Below are positions 1 to 11,525 of a DNA stretch of 64,000 nucleotides, one piece after another (within the stretch, counting starts at the first letter, position 1; each line of letters opens with the position of its first letter). Under the pieces are notes generated by a model. The model worked only from the letters and a program-made list of their open reading frames with translations. It did no database searches and was not told the origin of the DNA. Source of the stretch: Gautieria morchelliformis (taxonomy: Eukaryota > Basidiomycota > Agaricomycetes > Gomphales > Gomphaceae); assembly GCA_015179125.1 (NCBI GenBank), contig WHVA01000018.1, positions 124,001 to 188,000 of the forward strand, in the 5' to 3' direction. A program made the position numbers and the translations under genes.

Positions 1-2702
1 CGCGCATGGTACGTTGCGTCATGAAATAGTGTGATGGCACCTAGATTGTCTGATCGAAGTGATGTGGGCTGGGTTTGATCTATTCCTAGCTCCTCGATGA
101 AGCGCCTCAGCCAGATCAATTGCTTGGCGCCCTCGGTGAGTGCCATGTATTCGGCCTCCGTAGTAGATAACGCGATCGTTCGCTGCTTCTTTGAGCTCCA
201 TGCAATGGCTCCCCCTCCTAGTATAGCTACATAGCCACTAATAGACAGTGCGTCGTTTCCATTAGCATAATCCAAATCAATGAATATTTCGAGGTTAAGA
301 CCAGTGTCTTGTCGGATGGTTATGCCGTCATCACGTGACCCCTTGAGGTACCTGAGTGCGTGCTTGATCACCGTCCAGTGCTCGGCTCCATAAGTAGTAG
401 TGAATTGCCTTAAGTGTTGTATGGTAAAAGCCAAATCAGGTCGTGTGCTGAGTGCCGCATACATTAACGATCCAATTGCTTTAGCATAGGGTACTTCAGT
501 AGTTGGACCCGTTGAGTCCATAGGCGTTGTGAGCTTGATTATTTTGTGTAGAGGTGTAGATATGGAATGAGCCATCGCCATGTTGAATCGATCGAGTATG
601 ATGTCGATGTAATGTCCTTGGGACATAGTCAGCGTTCCCTCATCCCTATTCCTTTCAACCCTAATTCCCAAGATTTTCATCATTTTTCCTAAATCTGTCA
701 AAGGGAATTTTCCATGAAGCTCCCCCTTGAGCTTAACCATCCCTCCTTTGGAATCAGCAAATAGTCCGAAGTCGTCCACATATACTGATATGACTTCGAT
801 TGAGTCCTTATCTTGTCTGATATAGACGCATTCATCGGCTGTGCTTTGGTGGAAGCCGAGATCGAGTAGTAATTTGCGTAAGCGCTGATGCCAAGCTCGT
901 CCCGATTGCTTGAGTCCGTAGAGCGCTCTGTATATTCTTAGAACACGTCCAGATCCATCATCAAAACCGTTGGGCTGGCGCATGTAGATTTCCTCATCTA
1001 TGGTTGAATTGAGATAGGCGCCTTTGACATCCATCATTTCGATTTCCCAATCGAGTGTGTTTGCGATGGCTAATAGAACACGTAGTGAATCGAACTTGAC
1101 CACAGGTGAAGTTATTTCATAATAATCCATCCCTGGCCTCTGTGTGAATCCCTGAGCCACAACCCTCGCTTTGGCTTTATCAAATTGTCCATCCGGTTGC
1201 GTTTTGACAGTGTATACCCATCGGCAACCGATAGCTACTCATCCAGGTGGTAGTTCTGTTAATTCCCATGTTCCTAGCGTCTTATGTTGGTCCATTTCAA
1301 TTTCCATCGCTTTCTCCCAGATCGGCGCATCATCACGTGATACCGCCGCTCTGTAATTCTCAGGTTCAGTAACGATTTCTCTCGTTATGTAAACCTGCTT
1401 GGTGCATCCTGAATCATTCAGATTCCGGTAATCTGGCCTTTGAGTGATGTGCATGCTCTGTCGAATCTGTGGAGCTGGCGCTTGTTCAGGTGGATCAGGG
1501 GTGGGCATCATCTGGGGTGATGACGTCTGCGGGGTAGATAGGATTGGGTCCGGCACATGCTCATGCGGTGAGTGCTCCCCCTTGAGTGGTGCCGTGTCGT
1601 CATCGTCTTTATCTGGGATAGGATAGAGTCTATTGTTGTTTTCGTCAAATGTAATGTTTCTATAAATTTGAACATGTTTTGAGGCTTTATTGTAATACCT
1701 CCAGGTTTTTGCATGTTCAGCTACTCTGATGAATATGTGTTCTTCTGCCTTTGGATCAAGTTTAGCTCAACGTTGATCCGGCACCATAACCCAACAGTTT
1801 GTCCCAAATTCCTCTAGATGTGCTATGTTCGGGTTCTTGCTGAATAGTGCCTGGAATGGCATTGCGTCATCTCCAAGCGCTCGCGTGGGTGATTGATTTT
1901 TGATATAACACGCGTAAGCCACGGCCTCGGGCCAGAGTATTTTTGGCAGGTTCTTGGCGAATATCATCACCCATGTGTGCTCGAGTAAGGTCCGGTTGAG
2001 TCGTTCTGCAATTCCATTCTGGGCTGGGGAGTATGGAGCTGTGGTCTCCATGATAATGCCATGTCTTGCACAAAATTCTTTGAAATTTGTATTGACATAT
2101 TCCCTGCCGTTGTCTGAGCAAAGCCTCTTCAGCTTCTGACCTGTTTGGGTCTCGAGAAATGCTTTGTATGTTTTGAAGTGCCTGAGCGCTTCATCTTTGG
2201 TGCTCCCGAAATAGATTACAGTGTAGCTCGATTTGATGTCCGTGAAAGAATAAAAGTATTTTTCACGTGACGGTCCCTCGGTCTGGGCAGGCCCCCATAC
2301 ATCGGATACTGTTAGGTCACTGACCTGATCAACAGTGTCCTCGGCTCTTTTGGGGAACGGCTCCACATGCCGTTTGCCTTGTATGCAAGCTTTGCACTGA
2401 CTCAGCTCCTTTGACTCGTCGATCTCGAGTCCAGTAACTAGGTTGTTAGATTTCAACATTTTTATAGAATTTATGTTGACATGCCCGAGTATCCTGTGCC
2501 ATTTGTCCCATGACCATCCCTTTGCCACTGCAGCAAAATCCCGTGCCTCGACTGATCGGGTGACCCATGCCTTCATACAGAATAGCCTCCCGTGCTTCTG
2601 TCCCTGTGCAAAAATAACTCTGGCACGTGATTTGAATTCGACACCGGTGCCTGTAAATGTGGCCATGTTGCCCTTATCAGTTAGACGCCCAACACTGATA
2701 AG
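1..2702 (-). mobile_element. Fossil Ty1/Copia retrotransposon (family A), 3' part, cut by window start
   Basis: Read on the minus strand, this stretch gives in order an integrase (about 2700-1767), a linker, then Copia-type reverse transcriptase and RNase H running off the window start. The order integrase before reverse transcriptase defines Copia. The reading is broken in several places, so it is a fossil. Its protein is closely similar to the plus-strand Copia piece at 23.6-25.3 kb, so both belong to one family. The matching 5' part of this element appears to be the piece at 4134-5528, now in the opposite orientation because of an inversion. The 3' LTR would lie outside the window. Confidence 0.9.
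1767..2702 (-). pseudogene. Copia family A integrase region (GAG-pre-integrase plus rve core)
   Basis: The reading contains the GAG-pre-integrase zinc-binding pattern (WHRILGHVN, then CKACIQGK) followed by integrase core landmarks such as DNGREY and NGIAERLNRTLLEH. These are typical of Copia integrases, which insert the cDNA copy into the genome. The open stretch starts exactly where the solo LTR at 2703 was inserted. It is part of the fossil element above and is not a host gene. Confidence 0.88.
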
Positions 2703-3975
2703 TGTCATGACGTGTTTATTTCCCATACTTGCATACTCTATGCTCCCATTTCTGACTCCATTTCTGTGTTCGCTCCGATCGCCCTTGCCCTGTTCGGCAA
2801 CTGATTTTTGCTGTTTGTACCACTCACCGTAGCCACACCATCAACGCATGATCGACGCCTTTGGACCGACCTGGTGGTTCATCACTGGTCCTATCACCTC
2901 CGCTGCTCAACCCTCTTTCGATGGTGTTCCTATGATCAGATTGTCAGGACTTGTGTATTTCCTGCACCTTGGTATCCCTGTCTCCCCTTTTGCCATACCT
3001 CCTCCACCTTTGCTCGGCTTCACCCCTCACTTCAACCACTCCTACCCTATGTCCTCTCCGTTCGCCCTTCGTTGCATTCGCCGAACAGCCATTCGCTGCT
3101 CACATCATTCGCCAGCAGGCAGGCCATCAAATACGAATCAATACCATTTACCCGGCGTGATGGTTCATCATTAACCCCATCATCTTCTTAATCCAACCCC
3201 TTTGGGTGTTCATATGGCCAAAGTGTGTTTGCAGGACATCCCTTTCATAGGTCATGCGGGATCAACCCAGTAGACGAAGAGTCCGTGCAGGGTAGCATGT
3301 ATGCAGGTCCCAAGACATGGTTTTGTCCATAAGTGCCTTCGCCACCTTTACTCTCTGTCGTTTCATGTTCGCACTCTTCCCTCACTCTATTGTATGTTTA
3401 TTCCATCTACTTAGTATCATGACTGCGCACCCCTATCCAACCCTGACTCACGACGGCCTCTTTCCTATTCGCTGATACCTTACGAGCATTCAATATAAGT
3501 AGTTTGCATTCGCATGTACATTCCTCAGTTCAATTATCATATGTCGTCCACCTTGTGCAAACTTGACCTCACTGTGATCATCGTTTTTGAGCCTTCTCCT
3601 GGAGATTTCTATCTTCGACCAGAAGAGGACTTAGGCATCACTGGTGAGTTCTCATACTTCATCTTTGTTACCTTAGCCTTCAAACTATTTTCAGTGCTGA
3701 CGGTGAAGGGCTCTGAAGGAGCACCTTCGCCAGCGAAGGGATTGTTGCTACTTAGACAACCCTTCCGTGGCACCTTGCACGTTACATTGTCAAGTGTCAC
3801 GGGCTATTTCGCTACGACTGTAGATAGGGCGAGCTCTGCTCAGGCAGCCCTTTTATCTTGTGAACATTTATTGGTTCACCTATTCGCCGAACGGCATACT
3901 TATTCGCACAAGTCATTCGGGCATTCACTGTGTTCACTAATACATGATATTAATGCCTAAAAACCAATCTTGACA
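2703..3975 (+). repeat. Solo LTR copy L1 (TGTCA...TGACA family, about 1.27 kb)
   Basis: The element begins TGTCATGACG and ends CCAATCTTGACA, giving 5-bp terminal inverted repeats TGTCA/TGACA in an LTR-like TG...CA frame. The same sequence occurs at 5529-6530 (inverted), 39444-40647 (inverted) and 55011-56285 (direct). No internal coding region goes with any copy, so all four are solo LTRs. The 5-bp flanks here do not match each other (ATAAG left, CATAC right). They match, reverse-complemented, the flanks of copy L2. Confidence 0.85.
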
Positions 3976-4133
3976 CATACCTCATCTCCTTTTCGGGTAA
4001 TTTTACGATGTGTTCTCGGTGTTTACAGTGAGGAATTTTTGACGATCTTGAGTGCACACCCATTCCCTGCAGGTCCTTTTCCTGTTACCGTCCCGTGGGA
4101 ACTGTCTTGTATAGGTGTGGATCCTGGTGTTCA
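3976..4133 (+). pseudogene. Fragment of Helitron-like N-terminal gene (inverted piece)
   Basis: The plus-strand reading contains ILRCVLGVYSEEFL and FPVTVPWELSC, matching the segment with LCVLAKYGDDFL and LPVTDPWELGC of the minus-strand gene at 7652-9013. It is therefore a fragment of the second, diverged copy of that gene, the rest of which lies at 6531-7000 on the minus strand. It ends exactly at the start of the Copia LTR at 4134, so it marks the insertion site of family A. Confidence 0.7.
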
Positions 4134-4356
4134 TGTTAGTAATTGGGACGATGATACGGCCGAGGTAGAGCCGGCACGCATTTAGCCGGGAGTTCGAGAA
4201 CACTCTTGACTCCAGGATACTGGTGCACTGGCATGGCATCGGCACAGCATCAGCTCGAAGGGTCAGTAATATAGGAACATCATATTTAGTATATAAGGAT
4301 GGATGATCTTGTGTAGATCGTAGAACAACAACTTATTATAACTCCTTTGTTCCACA
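4134..4356 (+). repeat. LTR of Copia family A (223 bp)
   Basis: Starts TGTTAGTAAT and ends GTTCCACA, immediately followed by a primer-binding site. The same LTR, somewhat diverged, occurs at 25346-25505 plus 40859-40939, where it is split by the Helitron array. It contains a TATA-like stretch (TTTAGTATATAAGG) near 4287-4300. It is the 5' LTR of the element whose gag part follows. Confidence 0.88.
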
Positions 4357-4372
4357 GGTTATGGGCCCCGGC
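4357..4372 (+). promoter_or_regulatory. Primer-binding site, half-tRNA type
   Basis: GGTTATGGGCCC directly follows the LTR. It is complementary to GGGCCCATAACC, the usual anticodon stem-loop sequence of eukaryotic initiator tRNA-Met. Copia-type elements such as Drosophila copia are known to prime from an internal half of this tRNA. The same site follows the family B LTR end at 20887. Confidence 0.8.
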
Positions 4373-4446
4373 CATAACTAAATTACTACAAGACCTAGCT
4401 TATCCCAAATACACTCTATACTCCACCAACTCAATACCAATCGACA

Positions 4447-5528
4447 ATGTCGAGTAGCAATCACACGTACAAGATTGACCCCTTGAATGGGGATAATTAC
4501 GCGGCATGGCGCCGGCGGCTCGAGTGGATACTCGATGATTTGGATCTGTGGGACGTGGCTATCAGCAGGGAGACGGAACCGAGACTGGCAGATGCTGGCA
4601 ACATCACTGCGACCGAACAGCAGGAAATCGACAATTGGAGAAGGAAGGACAAAAAAGCTAGAAAAAGAATTTGCCTCAGAGTCGCCGATGAACAACTAGT
4701 TTACATCAATCAGACGATGTCTGCATTTGCTGTATGGGCTAGTTTACAAGCAATATTCGAATCTAAGGGAGCCGTGGGGATTGTAAATCTAAGTGATTTC
4801 TTCCGGATGCTTGCCGAGGACGGTGCGAACATGGAGGAGTACGTATGCAAGCTCTGCGGCATTCAACAGGAACTCAATGCGTGGGGACATTACATCAGTG
4901 ACACCAAGTTCTCGAACACGTTGCTGACATCATTACCAGATTCTTGATCGGTGTTTATTACGGCAGTAAACACCAGTGGAGCCGGAACAACAGCTGATAT
5001 ATTAATAGCTCAAGTCCTCGATGAGGATCGAGCACAGAAAGCCGGATCAGCACGACAGACAGTGCTTAAGGCGCAGCAACATCACAGGCCCAGGAAAGAT
5101 GACTCAGGAGCAACAAAGGGAAAGTGCCGGAATTGTGGCAAACAGGGTCATTACATGAAGGACTGCTGGGCAAAAGGTGGCAGCAAGGAAGGCCAAGCAC
5201 CGAAGTGGTTCAAGTCAGGGAACAAAGAGACAGTTAAACAAGCAGAAGAAAAGGACTTCGTGTTTGTATCTAAAGAGGTAGCATACAGCGCTATATCTGT
5301 GTCCGACTGGCTAGCCAATTCAGCGGCAACAACACACATAGCTCGAAGCTGAAATGATTTCGCTAGCTATGCCGAGGAGCCATCAGAAATTGAAGGAATT
5401 TCACCTGGAGCAGTACTACATACACAAGGCCGAGGCACTATATACATGGAATTCAAAGTCGGCACCAAGACGAACACAATCAAGCTACGTGATGTCAAGC
5501 ATGCATCGGATGTGCTGAACAACCTTAT
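4447..5528 (+). pseudogene. Copia family A gag-protease part
   Basis: The reading begins MSSSNHTYKIDPLNGDNYAAW, typical of Copia gag in agaricomycetes (it binds and packages the element RNA). A retroviral zinc knuckle, CRNCGKQGHYMKDCW, lies near 5131-5175, followed by the start of the protease region. It stops at 5528 at the edge of solo LTR L2. It is a fossil with a few breaks. The rest of the same element appears to be 1-2702 on the other strand. Confidence 0.88.
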
Positions 5529-6530
5529 TGTCAAGATTGGTTTTTAGGTGTTAATATCGTGTATTAGTGAACACAGCAAATGCCTGAATGACTTGTGCAA
5601 ATTAGTATGCCGTTCGGCGAATAGGTGAACCAATAAATGTTCACAAGATAAGAGGGCTGCCCAAGCAGAGCTTGCCCTATCTACAGCCATAGCGAAATAG
5701 TCCGTGGCACTTGACGATATAACATGCAAGGTGTCATGGAAGGGTTGTCTAAGTAGCGACAATCCCTTCGCCATCAGCACAGAAAATAGTTCGAAGGCTA
5801 AAGTAACGAAGATGAAGTATGAGAACTCACCAGTAATGCCTAAGTCCTCTTCTGGTCGAAGATAGAAATCTCCAGGAGAAGGCTCAAAAACGATGATCAC
5901 AGTGGGGTCAAGTTTGCACAATATGGACGACGTATGATAATTGAACTGAGGAATGTACATGTGAATGCAAACTACTTATATTGAATGCTCGTAAGGTATC
6001 AGCGAATAGGAAAGAGGCCGTCGTGAGTCAGGGTTAGATAGGGGTGCGCAGTCATGATACTAAGTAGATGGAATAAACATACAATAGAGTGAGGGAAGGG
6101 TGCGAACATGAAACGACAGAGAGTAAAGGTGGCGAAGGCACTTATGGACAAAACCATGTCTTGGGACCTGCATACATGCTACCCTGCACGGACTCTTCGT
6201 CTACTGGGTTGATCCCGCATGACCTATGGAAGGGACGTCCTGCAAACACACTTTGGCCATACGAACACCCAAAGGGGTTGGATTAAGAAGATGATGGGGT
6301 TAATGATGAACCATCATGCCAGGTAAATGGTATCGATCATATTTGATGGCGTGCCTGCTGGCGAACTGCGCGAGCAGCGAATAGCGGTTTGGAGAATGGG
6401 GCGAACAGCGGGTAGAGTGGACGTAGAGGGGGAGTGGTCGGAGGGTGCGGCGAACTCTGGCGAAGATGCTAGGGAGTGACGAGGGGGAACATAGAGACAG
6501 TGGGGTAAGAGAAATAGACAGGTCATGACA
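5529..6530 (-). repeat. Solo LTR copy L2 (inverted, shortened)
   Basis: Inverted copy of L1. It begins TGTCAAGATTGG and ends CATGACA on the plus strand. At 1002 bp it is about 270 bp shorter than L1. Its flanks CTTAT and GTATG are not a matching pair but complement those of L1, as expected after an inversion. Confidence 0.85.
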
Positions 6531-7407
6531 GTATGCATGAGGGAAGATGACGCCAATGCTGGTGAAATGCACTGCATGCATCGAAAGCGAAGTGCGGCCA
6601 AAGACGCAGTTTCAAAAAAGACTGAATCATCGCGGAAAGTGGATAGTATACACTCAACCAATGTCAGTTTAGGTTGACAGTCTGTAGAAGATATGGAAAT
6701 ACCAAGGCGTGAACACAGAGATAACAAAAACAACCAGGTATGAAGTAAAAGGTGTGACTTACTTATAAGGTGATCGTAATGAGGACACCAATATGGAACT
6801 ACAGGTGAGGGAGAGATGGTAGGACACATTGAGGACAACATGGAAGGTAGCAGCGACATGATGAAGGACGACTGCGACAGAAGCTGTATAATGAGAAAAC
6901 AGCACGGCACAAAACAATGGACAAATCTGAAAGTCAGCGGGCATACAAAGAGGTCAAGAAACACTTACATTTGAGATGCAGTGAGGCAGAAGAGAAGAGT
7001 AAATAGTACAGGGAGGAAAAACCTCAGGAATACAAGACATTTAAAAAGAGGACAGATAAATATAACAATGGGGTGAAAACGGCAAGCCGAGACCGTGATA
7101 TTGATGAGATTAGCAAAAAGGTACACAGGAAATCATGAGAAACGATCACATTACTATAAGATAGTGAAGGGAAAATAAATCATGGCGTAAGTCGAACATA
7201 AATCAGGACGAGATAATGATGGCAATATACAGGGGCACAGACAACCAATGAAATCATTCGAACATGAGCGGGATATTAAAATGGATTGCAGGGAAAATAA
7301 AAAAAAAAGGAAAAGACGTTAATACATCATAATCTTCGCAGGCACCTCAAGATCCTGATGAGGTTGTGTCAACAGAACCCTCCCCTCCTTTCAGTCAGAG
7401 TCGGGGA
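6531..7407 (-). pseudogene. Helitron-like element, 5' region and N-terminal gene (second copy)
   Basis: Minus-strand readings near 6860-6531 contain VVPYWCPHYDHLI and KLTLVECILSTFRDDSVFFE, parallel to VLPYWCSPPYEIL and KINIVHCIVLCFREDCNFFE in the gene at 7652-9013. The downstream part is at 3976-4133 after the inversion. About 400 bp upstream of the first recognisable coding segment lies a 47-bp motif (7361-7407) nearly identical to one upstream of the other copy. The copy seems to have inserted into the coding region of its neighbour, since that gene's reading stops near 7440. It is decayed. Confidence 0.65.
7361..7407 (-). repeat. 47-bp conserved motif, possible 5' end of Helitron-like copies (copy 1)
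   Basis: Differs from 9543-9589 at only two positions, although the sequences around them are strongly diverged. On the minus strand it begins TCCCCGACT and folds as CTCCCC...GGGGAG. It lies about 400 bp upstream of each N-terminal gene copy. An initial TC preceded by A would suit a Helitron 5' terminus, but a conserved promoter is also possible. Confidence 0.5.
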
Positions 7408-7429
7408 TAATTCATAAACAATCGGGTAT

Positions 7430-9105
7430 ATTTATGACTCTTAAACAATTGGTTACATTTATGATTACATTTATACTGGTACATGTCAAGTGATCCAATC
7501 TGCGTTGTCCAACAAAAACAACACTAAGCATCCCATTCAAATCCGCCGGAGAATGTGGAAGTGAGTCCGCAATGGATATGACATTCATGCCATGAGCACA
7601 AGTATTCCTGTGTAAAACGCGAGGTTGTGCAGGATCACCTGAATCATACAGTCATGTAACATGCGCAGTGATACGATAAAGGGAACAAACCATCTCTTCA
7701 ACCCAAGTCAAGTCGATAAACTCGTCAGGTAATTGACCCCGATACTGCTGATTCTTAAAAGCGAAACGCGGAACTTTGCCAACCTTCAACGAAGAGTGGC
7801 AATTGGGGCACAGGGATATGTTCATGGATCCATCTGGAAGACGTTGAGTACCATCACGGTGGATCATAAGGCCATTGATCACCTCGTCATCGAACATGAA
7901 CTCATTAGAACACGTTTGAACAATGCAACATGTAATAATGAACGGATAAGTCAGCCGTAGGAGCTCTAAATTGCACGGGGCAAGTAATCCATGTGTAGTG
8001 ATGAAATCAAAGGTGCGCGAAGAAGACCTTCGTCCACAAGAAGCACACATGGGAGGTGGGGACCAGGTTGTGACGTTGTAATAATCATGACAGCAGGAAA
8101 GGATCATATTGTTAGGAATAACCTTAGGCCAACCAGCCAGGTCAGCAGCAGCAGAGCGAACAGTGGAGTCATCCAGTTTTCGAAGTTTGCGTTCGGTTCG
8201 GAGAACTTTAGTTCTTGCATGGTCACGTAGTGCTGAAGGTCTGAACATCTCTGTGATGAAATCAGTAGAATAGACAGAGTTCAGCAAGAAGACGAGCTTA
8301 TCATGACGAGAAACAGGCACCGACTGATCAGGAAATGACAGGTGCACGTCAGCAAGAATGTCCTCAGTGACAACCAACTCAAGCTTACAGCAACAAGCAC
8401 GGAAGTGAGGGACAAGAAGTGTTGCGCAGGAAGCACGACTGGGAACCTTAGCACTGACAGAAACCTCTAATTGCGAACACAAGGCTGTCAAAGCAGGCAG
8501 CGGCAACATCTGAACGTTGGTCATCTGAACGATGGGATCCACGAGCATGCAACCCAATTCCCACGGGTCAGTAACAGGAAGCGGACGCACAGAGAAAGGG
8601 AGGGAACACAACAACAACAAAAAATCGTCTCCGTATTTAGCGAGGACGCATAGTAAAACTAAGTGAAAATGCGAGGAGGAATGATCAGCAGATGGGGAAA
8701 GGTGAGAGGGCAATATGTAGTTAGCGCAACGTTGCTGAAGAGAGGTAAGCGACAAGCATTCAAAAAAGTTACAGTCCTCACGAAAACACAATACAATACA
8801 GTGAACAATATTTATCTTGGCACGATGGTCACTAGAAGACAAGGAAAGTTCGAGACTTGATGACAATGACATCAAATCTAAACAGGTACGATCCAACAGA
8901 TGGGATGTGAGGATTTCATAAGGAGGGCTGCACCAATAGGGTAATACAGGAGATGCAACGACAGCAGGACATTGAGACGAGGGTTGGGAGGAATCGGAGA
9001 GTAAAAGGAACATGGAGATGGAGAGCAGTCACTGAGGACGAGTAAGATGGACACAGCACGACACAAAATCAAGGTACAATCGAAGATGTCAGTTACAGCA
9101 CACAA
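7430..9105 (-). pseudogene. Helitron-associated N-terminal protein (DUF6570-like)
   Basis: A 453-residue open reading (9013-7652) starts in a Ser/Leu-rich region. Its C-terminal half carries two zinc-binding clusters, CASCGRRSSSRTFDF and CPNCHSSLKVGKVPRFAF, followed by LPDEFIDLTWVEEMVCSLYRI. This block is typical of the protein region that precedes the Rep and helicase domains in fungal Helitron-like elements (DUF6570 family, by recall). A TGA stop follows AHVT. The same frame then continues with LYDSGDPAQPRVLHRNTCAH up to about 7440, so a sense codon has probably been lost there. Rep and helicase parts are missing. A short upstream ORF at 9105-8878 overlaps and may include an intron. It is a truncated transposon gene and not a host gene. 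Confidence 0.72.
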
Positions 9106-9542
9106 GGAAATACAGAGGACGGAGAAAACTCACCTTAGACACACGCGGGACAAGTCAGGAAAGACGAGGTGCACTGGACAATGTGAATGCACGTTTAAAC
9201 GAGAACAGGTATAAAAGAAGTGGTAATTAGCAAGTGGCGAAAGGGGAAAACGGCATGATGACGCTGGGATAACGAGGGCAAGGGCACAACGGTACCATAC
9301 GATTGGGGTGACCAATGATTAATAAGAACCTGGTGACCAAGGATTATGCAGGACAAGAAAATTCAGGCAAATGGATTATAAACCAGCGGGAGATTATGAT
9401 GGGGGAATACAAAAAGGCTGACACGTGCAAAAACTTAGGAGTATCACAACCGCAATAGGTAACAGATCACGCAGGGAAAAATAAAAAAGGACAAAGTTGA
9501 TCATAAAACATGACCATTACAGGTACAGCAGGAATCCTTTAT

Positions 9543-9589
9543 AGGTTGTGTCGACAGAACCCTCCCCTCCTTTCAGTCGGAGTCGGGGA
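9543..9589 (-). repeat. 47-bp conserved motif, possible 5' end of Helitron-like copies (copy 2)
   Basis: Second copy of the motif at 7361-7407, with 45 of 47 positions identical. It lies about 440 bp upstream (minus strand) of the N-terminal gene at 9105-7652. Confidence 0.5.
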
Positions 9590-10425
9590 GGTACATGGAT
9601 GACCAAATAGGTCTGACAAGTAAGAATATGGTTGCATTTTTTATGTGTGTCATTCATTGTGTGTCCAAATATACCACCTATTTGGACATTTAAAAACCTA
9701 AGTTCATTGTATTCTAAGTGACCCTAAGATAGAAGTCATTTAAATGTGGCACCTTTACATAAGCTCAGGACCATCTGACGGTGAGCTCAATAACACTAGA
9801 AGGCAGGATTCTTTTGCCAAAGTGCTTCCTAGAATCTCTTTGGGTTATGCATAGCTACAGCTTCTAGGAGAGACTTGGGAAATATCTATATTACCAGAGG
9901 AGTTATATGATGTTCAAAGTGAGACATAAGAAAATTCCAAATTATTTTTTCGATGTCTTAGAGTGATTCCATGCAATTTCAGTATTTGGACCAACAGAAT
10001 GGGCGGTCACATGATGGATTTGTCAGCTTTGAAGGCTCGAAGTAAAAAACATTGCACTGCCACTCCAGGGCTCTTCCTATGTAAGAGAGTGGATCTTAAT
10101 GTCACAATTCCACCACAAAAACACTATTCACTTCACAAAAACATTATTCACTTCACCTCATACAACCCCCTCCACCCGCAATACGTCCACTCCCATCATC
10201 CCTCCGATTACCCCTTGATCCCACACACATAATGGTAAGGCCAACTTACGTGACAACACCCGCTACCGGCTTTAAGTGCAGCTTAATGCTGAGACCTATG
10301 ATGGTCAAAATGCACAAATATTATTTTGCAGGTGCGCGATGAATTGAAGTGGGACTGCGCGCAACTGGGTATGTGCCAATATGGCTGGCTATGGGTGGTT
10401 ATAGGCCACCGGTGACAAATACTTA
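9590..10425. other. Gene-free stretch with one perfect hairpin
   Basis: No coding reading is convincing here. A perfect 10-bp inverted repeat with a 7-nt loop lies at 9662-9688 (TGTCCAAATA / TATTTGGACA). At 10116-10160 a short phrase ending CTATTCACTTCAC is nearly duplicated in tandem. The part at 10290-10422 is related in inverted orientation to 11050-11170. Confidence 0.5.
10290..10422 (+). repeat. Diverged inverted repeat arm flanking the MITE (left)
   Basis: Shared phrases such as GGTCAAAATGCACA, CTGGGTATGTGCCAA and ATGGGTGGTTATAGGCCA recur, diverged and on the opposite strand, at 11050-11170. The pair flanks the CACTA-type MITE. The family is not recognised. Confidence 0.5.
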
Positions 10426-10809
10426 CACTAGGTGCAAGCCACTGTTTGTTTACCATAACCTATGGCAACAAATAGTGAAAAAGGAGGAAATCTTGTAATA
10501 ATTTGAAACTATGGCTAATGGTGAAGAAGCCTTTCTTTTTGTTTACAATTTAAAACATCAAGAAAATCTGAATAAACACAGATGAACACTTATAAGAAAT
10601 AAATTGTGACAAAATAAATCATATTCACTGCATAAGATGCAAGAAATTATTATTTGCCTTTATTCAGATTTCCTTGATGCCTTAAATTGTGAAAAAAAAG
10701 GAAGAATTCTTCATCATTTGCCATAGTTTCAAACCATTACCAGATTTCCTCTTTTGTCACTATTTGTTGCTGTGGGTTATGGTAAACAAACAGTGACTTG
10801 CACCTCATG
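10426..10809. mobile_element. CACTA-type MITE, copy 1 (384 bp)
   Basis: Begins CACTAGGTGCAAG and ends with its imperfect complement (CTTGCACCTCATG). The arms pair over about 160 bp, so the element is nearly a complete foldback. It is flanked by the 3-bp duplication TTA (10423-10425 and 10810-10812). CACTA-starting inverted repeats with a 3-bp duplication fit the CACTA (EnSpm) superfamily. It has no coding capacity. A second copy is at 41096-41488. Confidence 0.82.
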
Positions 10810-11049
10810 TTAAGGGTTCAACTTGCGCCTTCAGCCTTTCAACATTCATCTTCAAAGCATGAGTGGCCAGCCTTCCTCTCCCCATTTCATATACGCTCCT
10901 CAGCCTCCTTGTGTGGATTACTGAGATCCACAACCTTGCAAGCCCTTATATCCTCCAGCACTGTACCTCTATAGATGACAAGATAGAATGGTAATGTGAG
11001 GCTCTGACTGGTGCTCGGCAGGTCGTGCGCCATGCCAACATGGCAAGCA

Positions 11050-11170
11050 AGGACCTGAAGTATTTTTCACCCATGGCCTACAACCAACCATAGCCACCCA
11101 TGTTGGCACATACCCAGGTACGCGGGGTTCCATTTTAGTCACATGTGCCCAATGTGCATTTTGACCGTCT
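11050..11170 (-). repeat. Diverged inverted repeat arm flanking the MITE (right)
   Basis: Counterpart of 10290-10422 on the opposite strand, sharing CTGGGTATGTGCCAA on the minus strand (CTGGGTATGTG seen as CACATACCCAG on plus). A 90-residue reading on the minus strand here looks incidental. Confidence 0.45.
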
Positions 11171-11525
11171 GTATACCAGCCACGGCTGTTAATTTTCTGG
11201 GGCAAGTATGCTTGACGCCAGTTGATCTGCACTCTGATCAAGTGACTTCAAGTATTCTTTAAGTAAGTATAGGCAATAGCAACACATGGCATTAGGGTTT
11301 TTAATGTGACATTGGCATCTAATGAAGGGTAGTAGCTAGCATAGGGGTGAATCAAGATAAAGCAAGTATGCCAAAGCACTAAGCAGCAATTGGGACGAGT
11401 GTAATACAAGAAAATGTAGCTAGACTGATGTTTTAAGGAATGGTTTCGAGTGCCATCACCAAGAGATGTGAAGGTTTACACTGGAGATGGTTCTAGGAAT
11501 GTTTTCATAAATAATCACATATTAC

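Larger units (their letters stand above)
3976..5528. other. Segment inverted between two solo LTRs
   Basis: The segment lies between solo LTRs L1 (plus) and L2 (minus). The flanks read ATAAG-L1-CATAC ... CTTAT-L2-GTATG. CTTAT is the reverse complement of ATAAG, and CATAC is the reverse complement of GTATG. This is what one inversion between two solo LTRs with target duplications ATAAG and GTATG would produce. Both the Copia fragment and the Helitron-like fragment inside it are in the orientation opposite to their continuations outside. Confidence 0.85.

Noticed and set aside
2707-3191. Plus-strand readings of about 110-130 codons in solo LTR L1
   Set aside because: The same stretch in L2, L3 and L4 does not keep the frame; it is LTR sequence with pyrimidine-rich codons.
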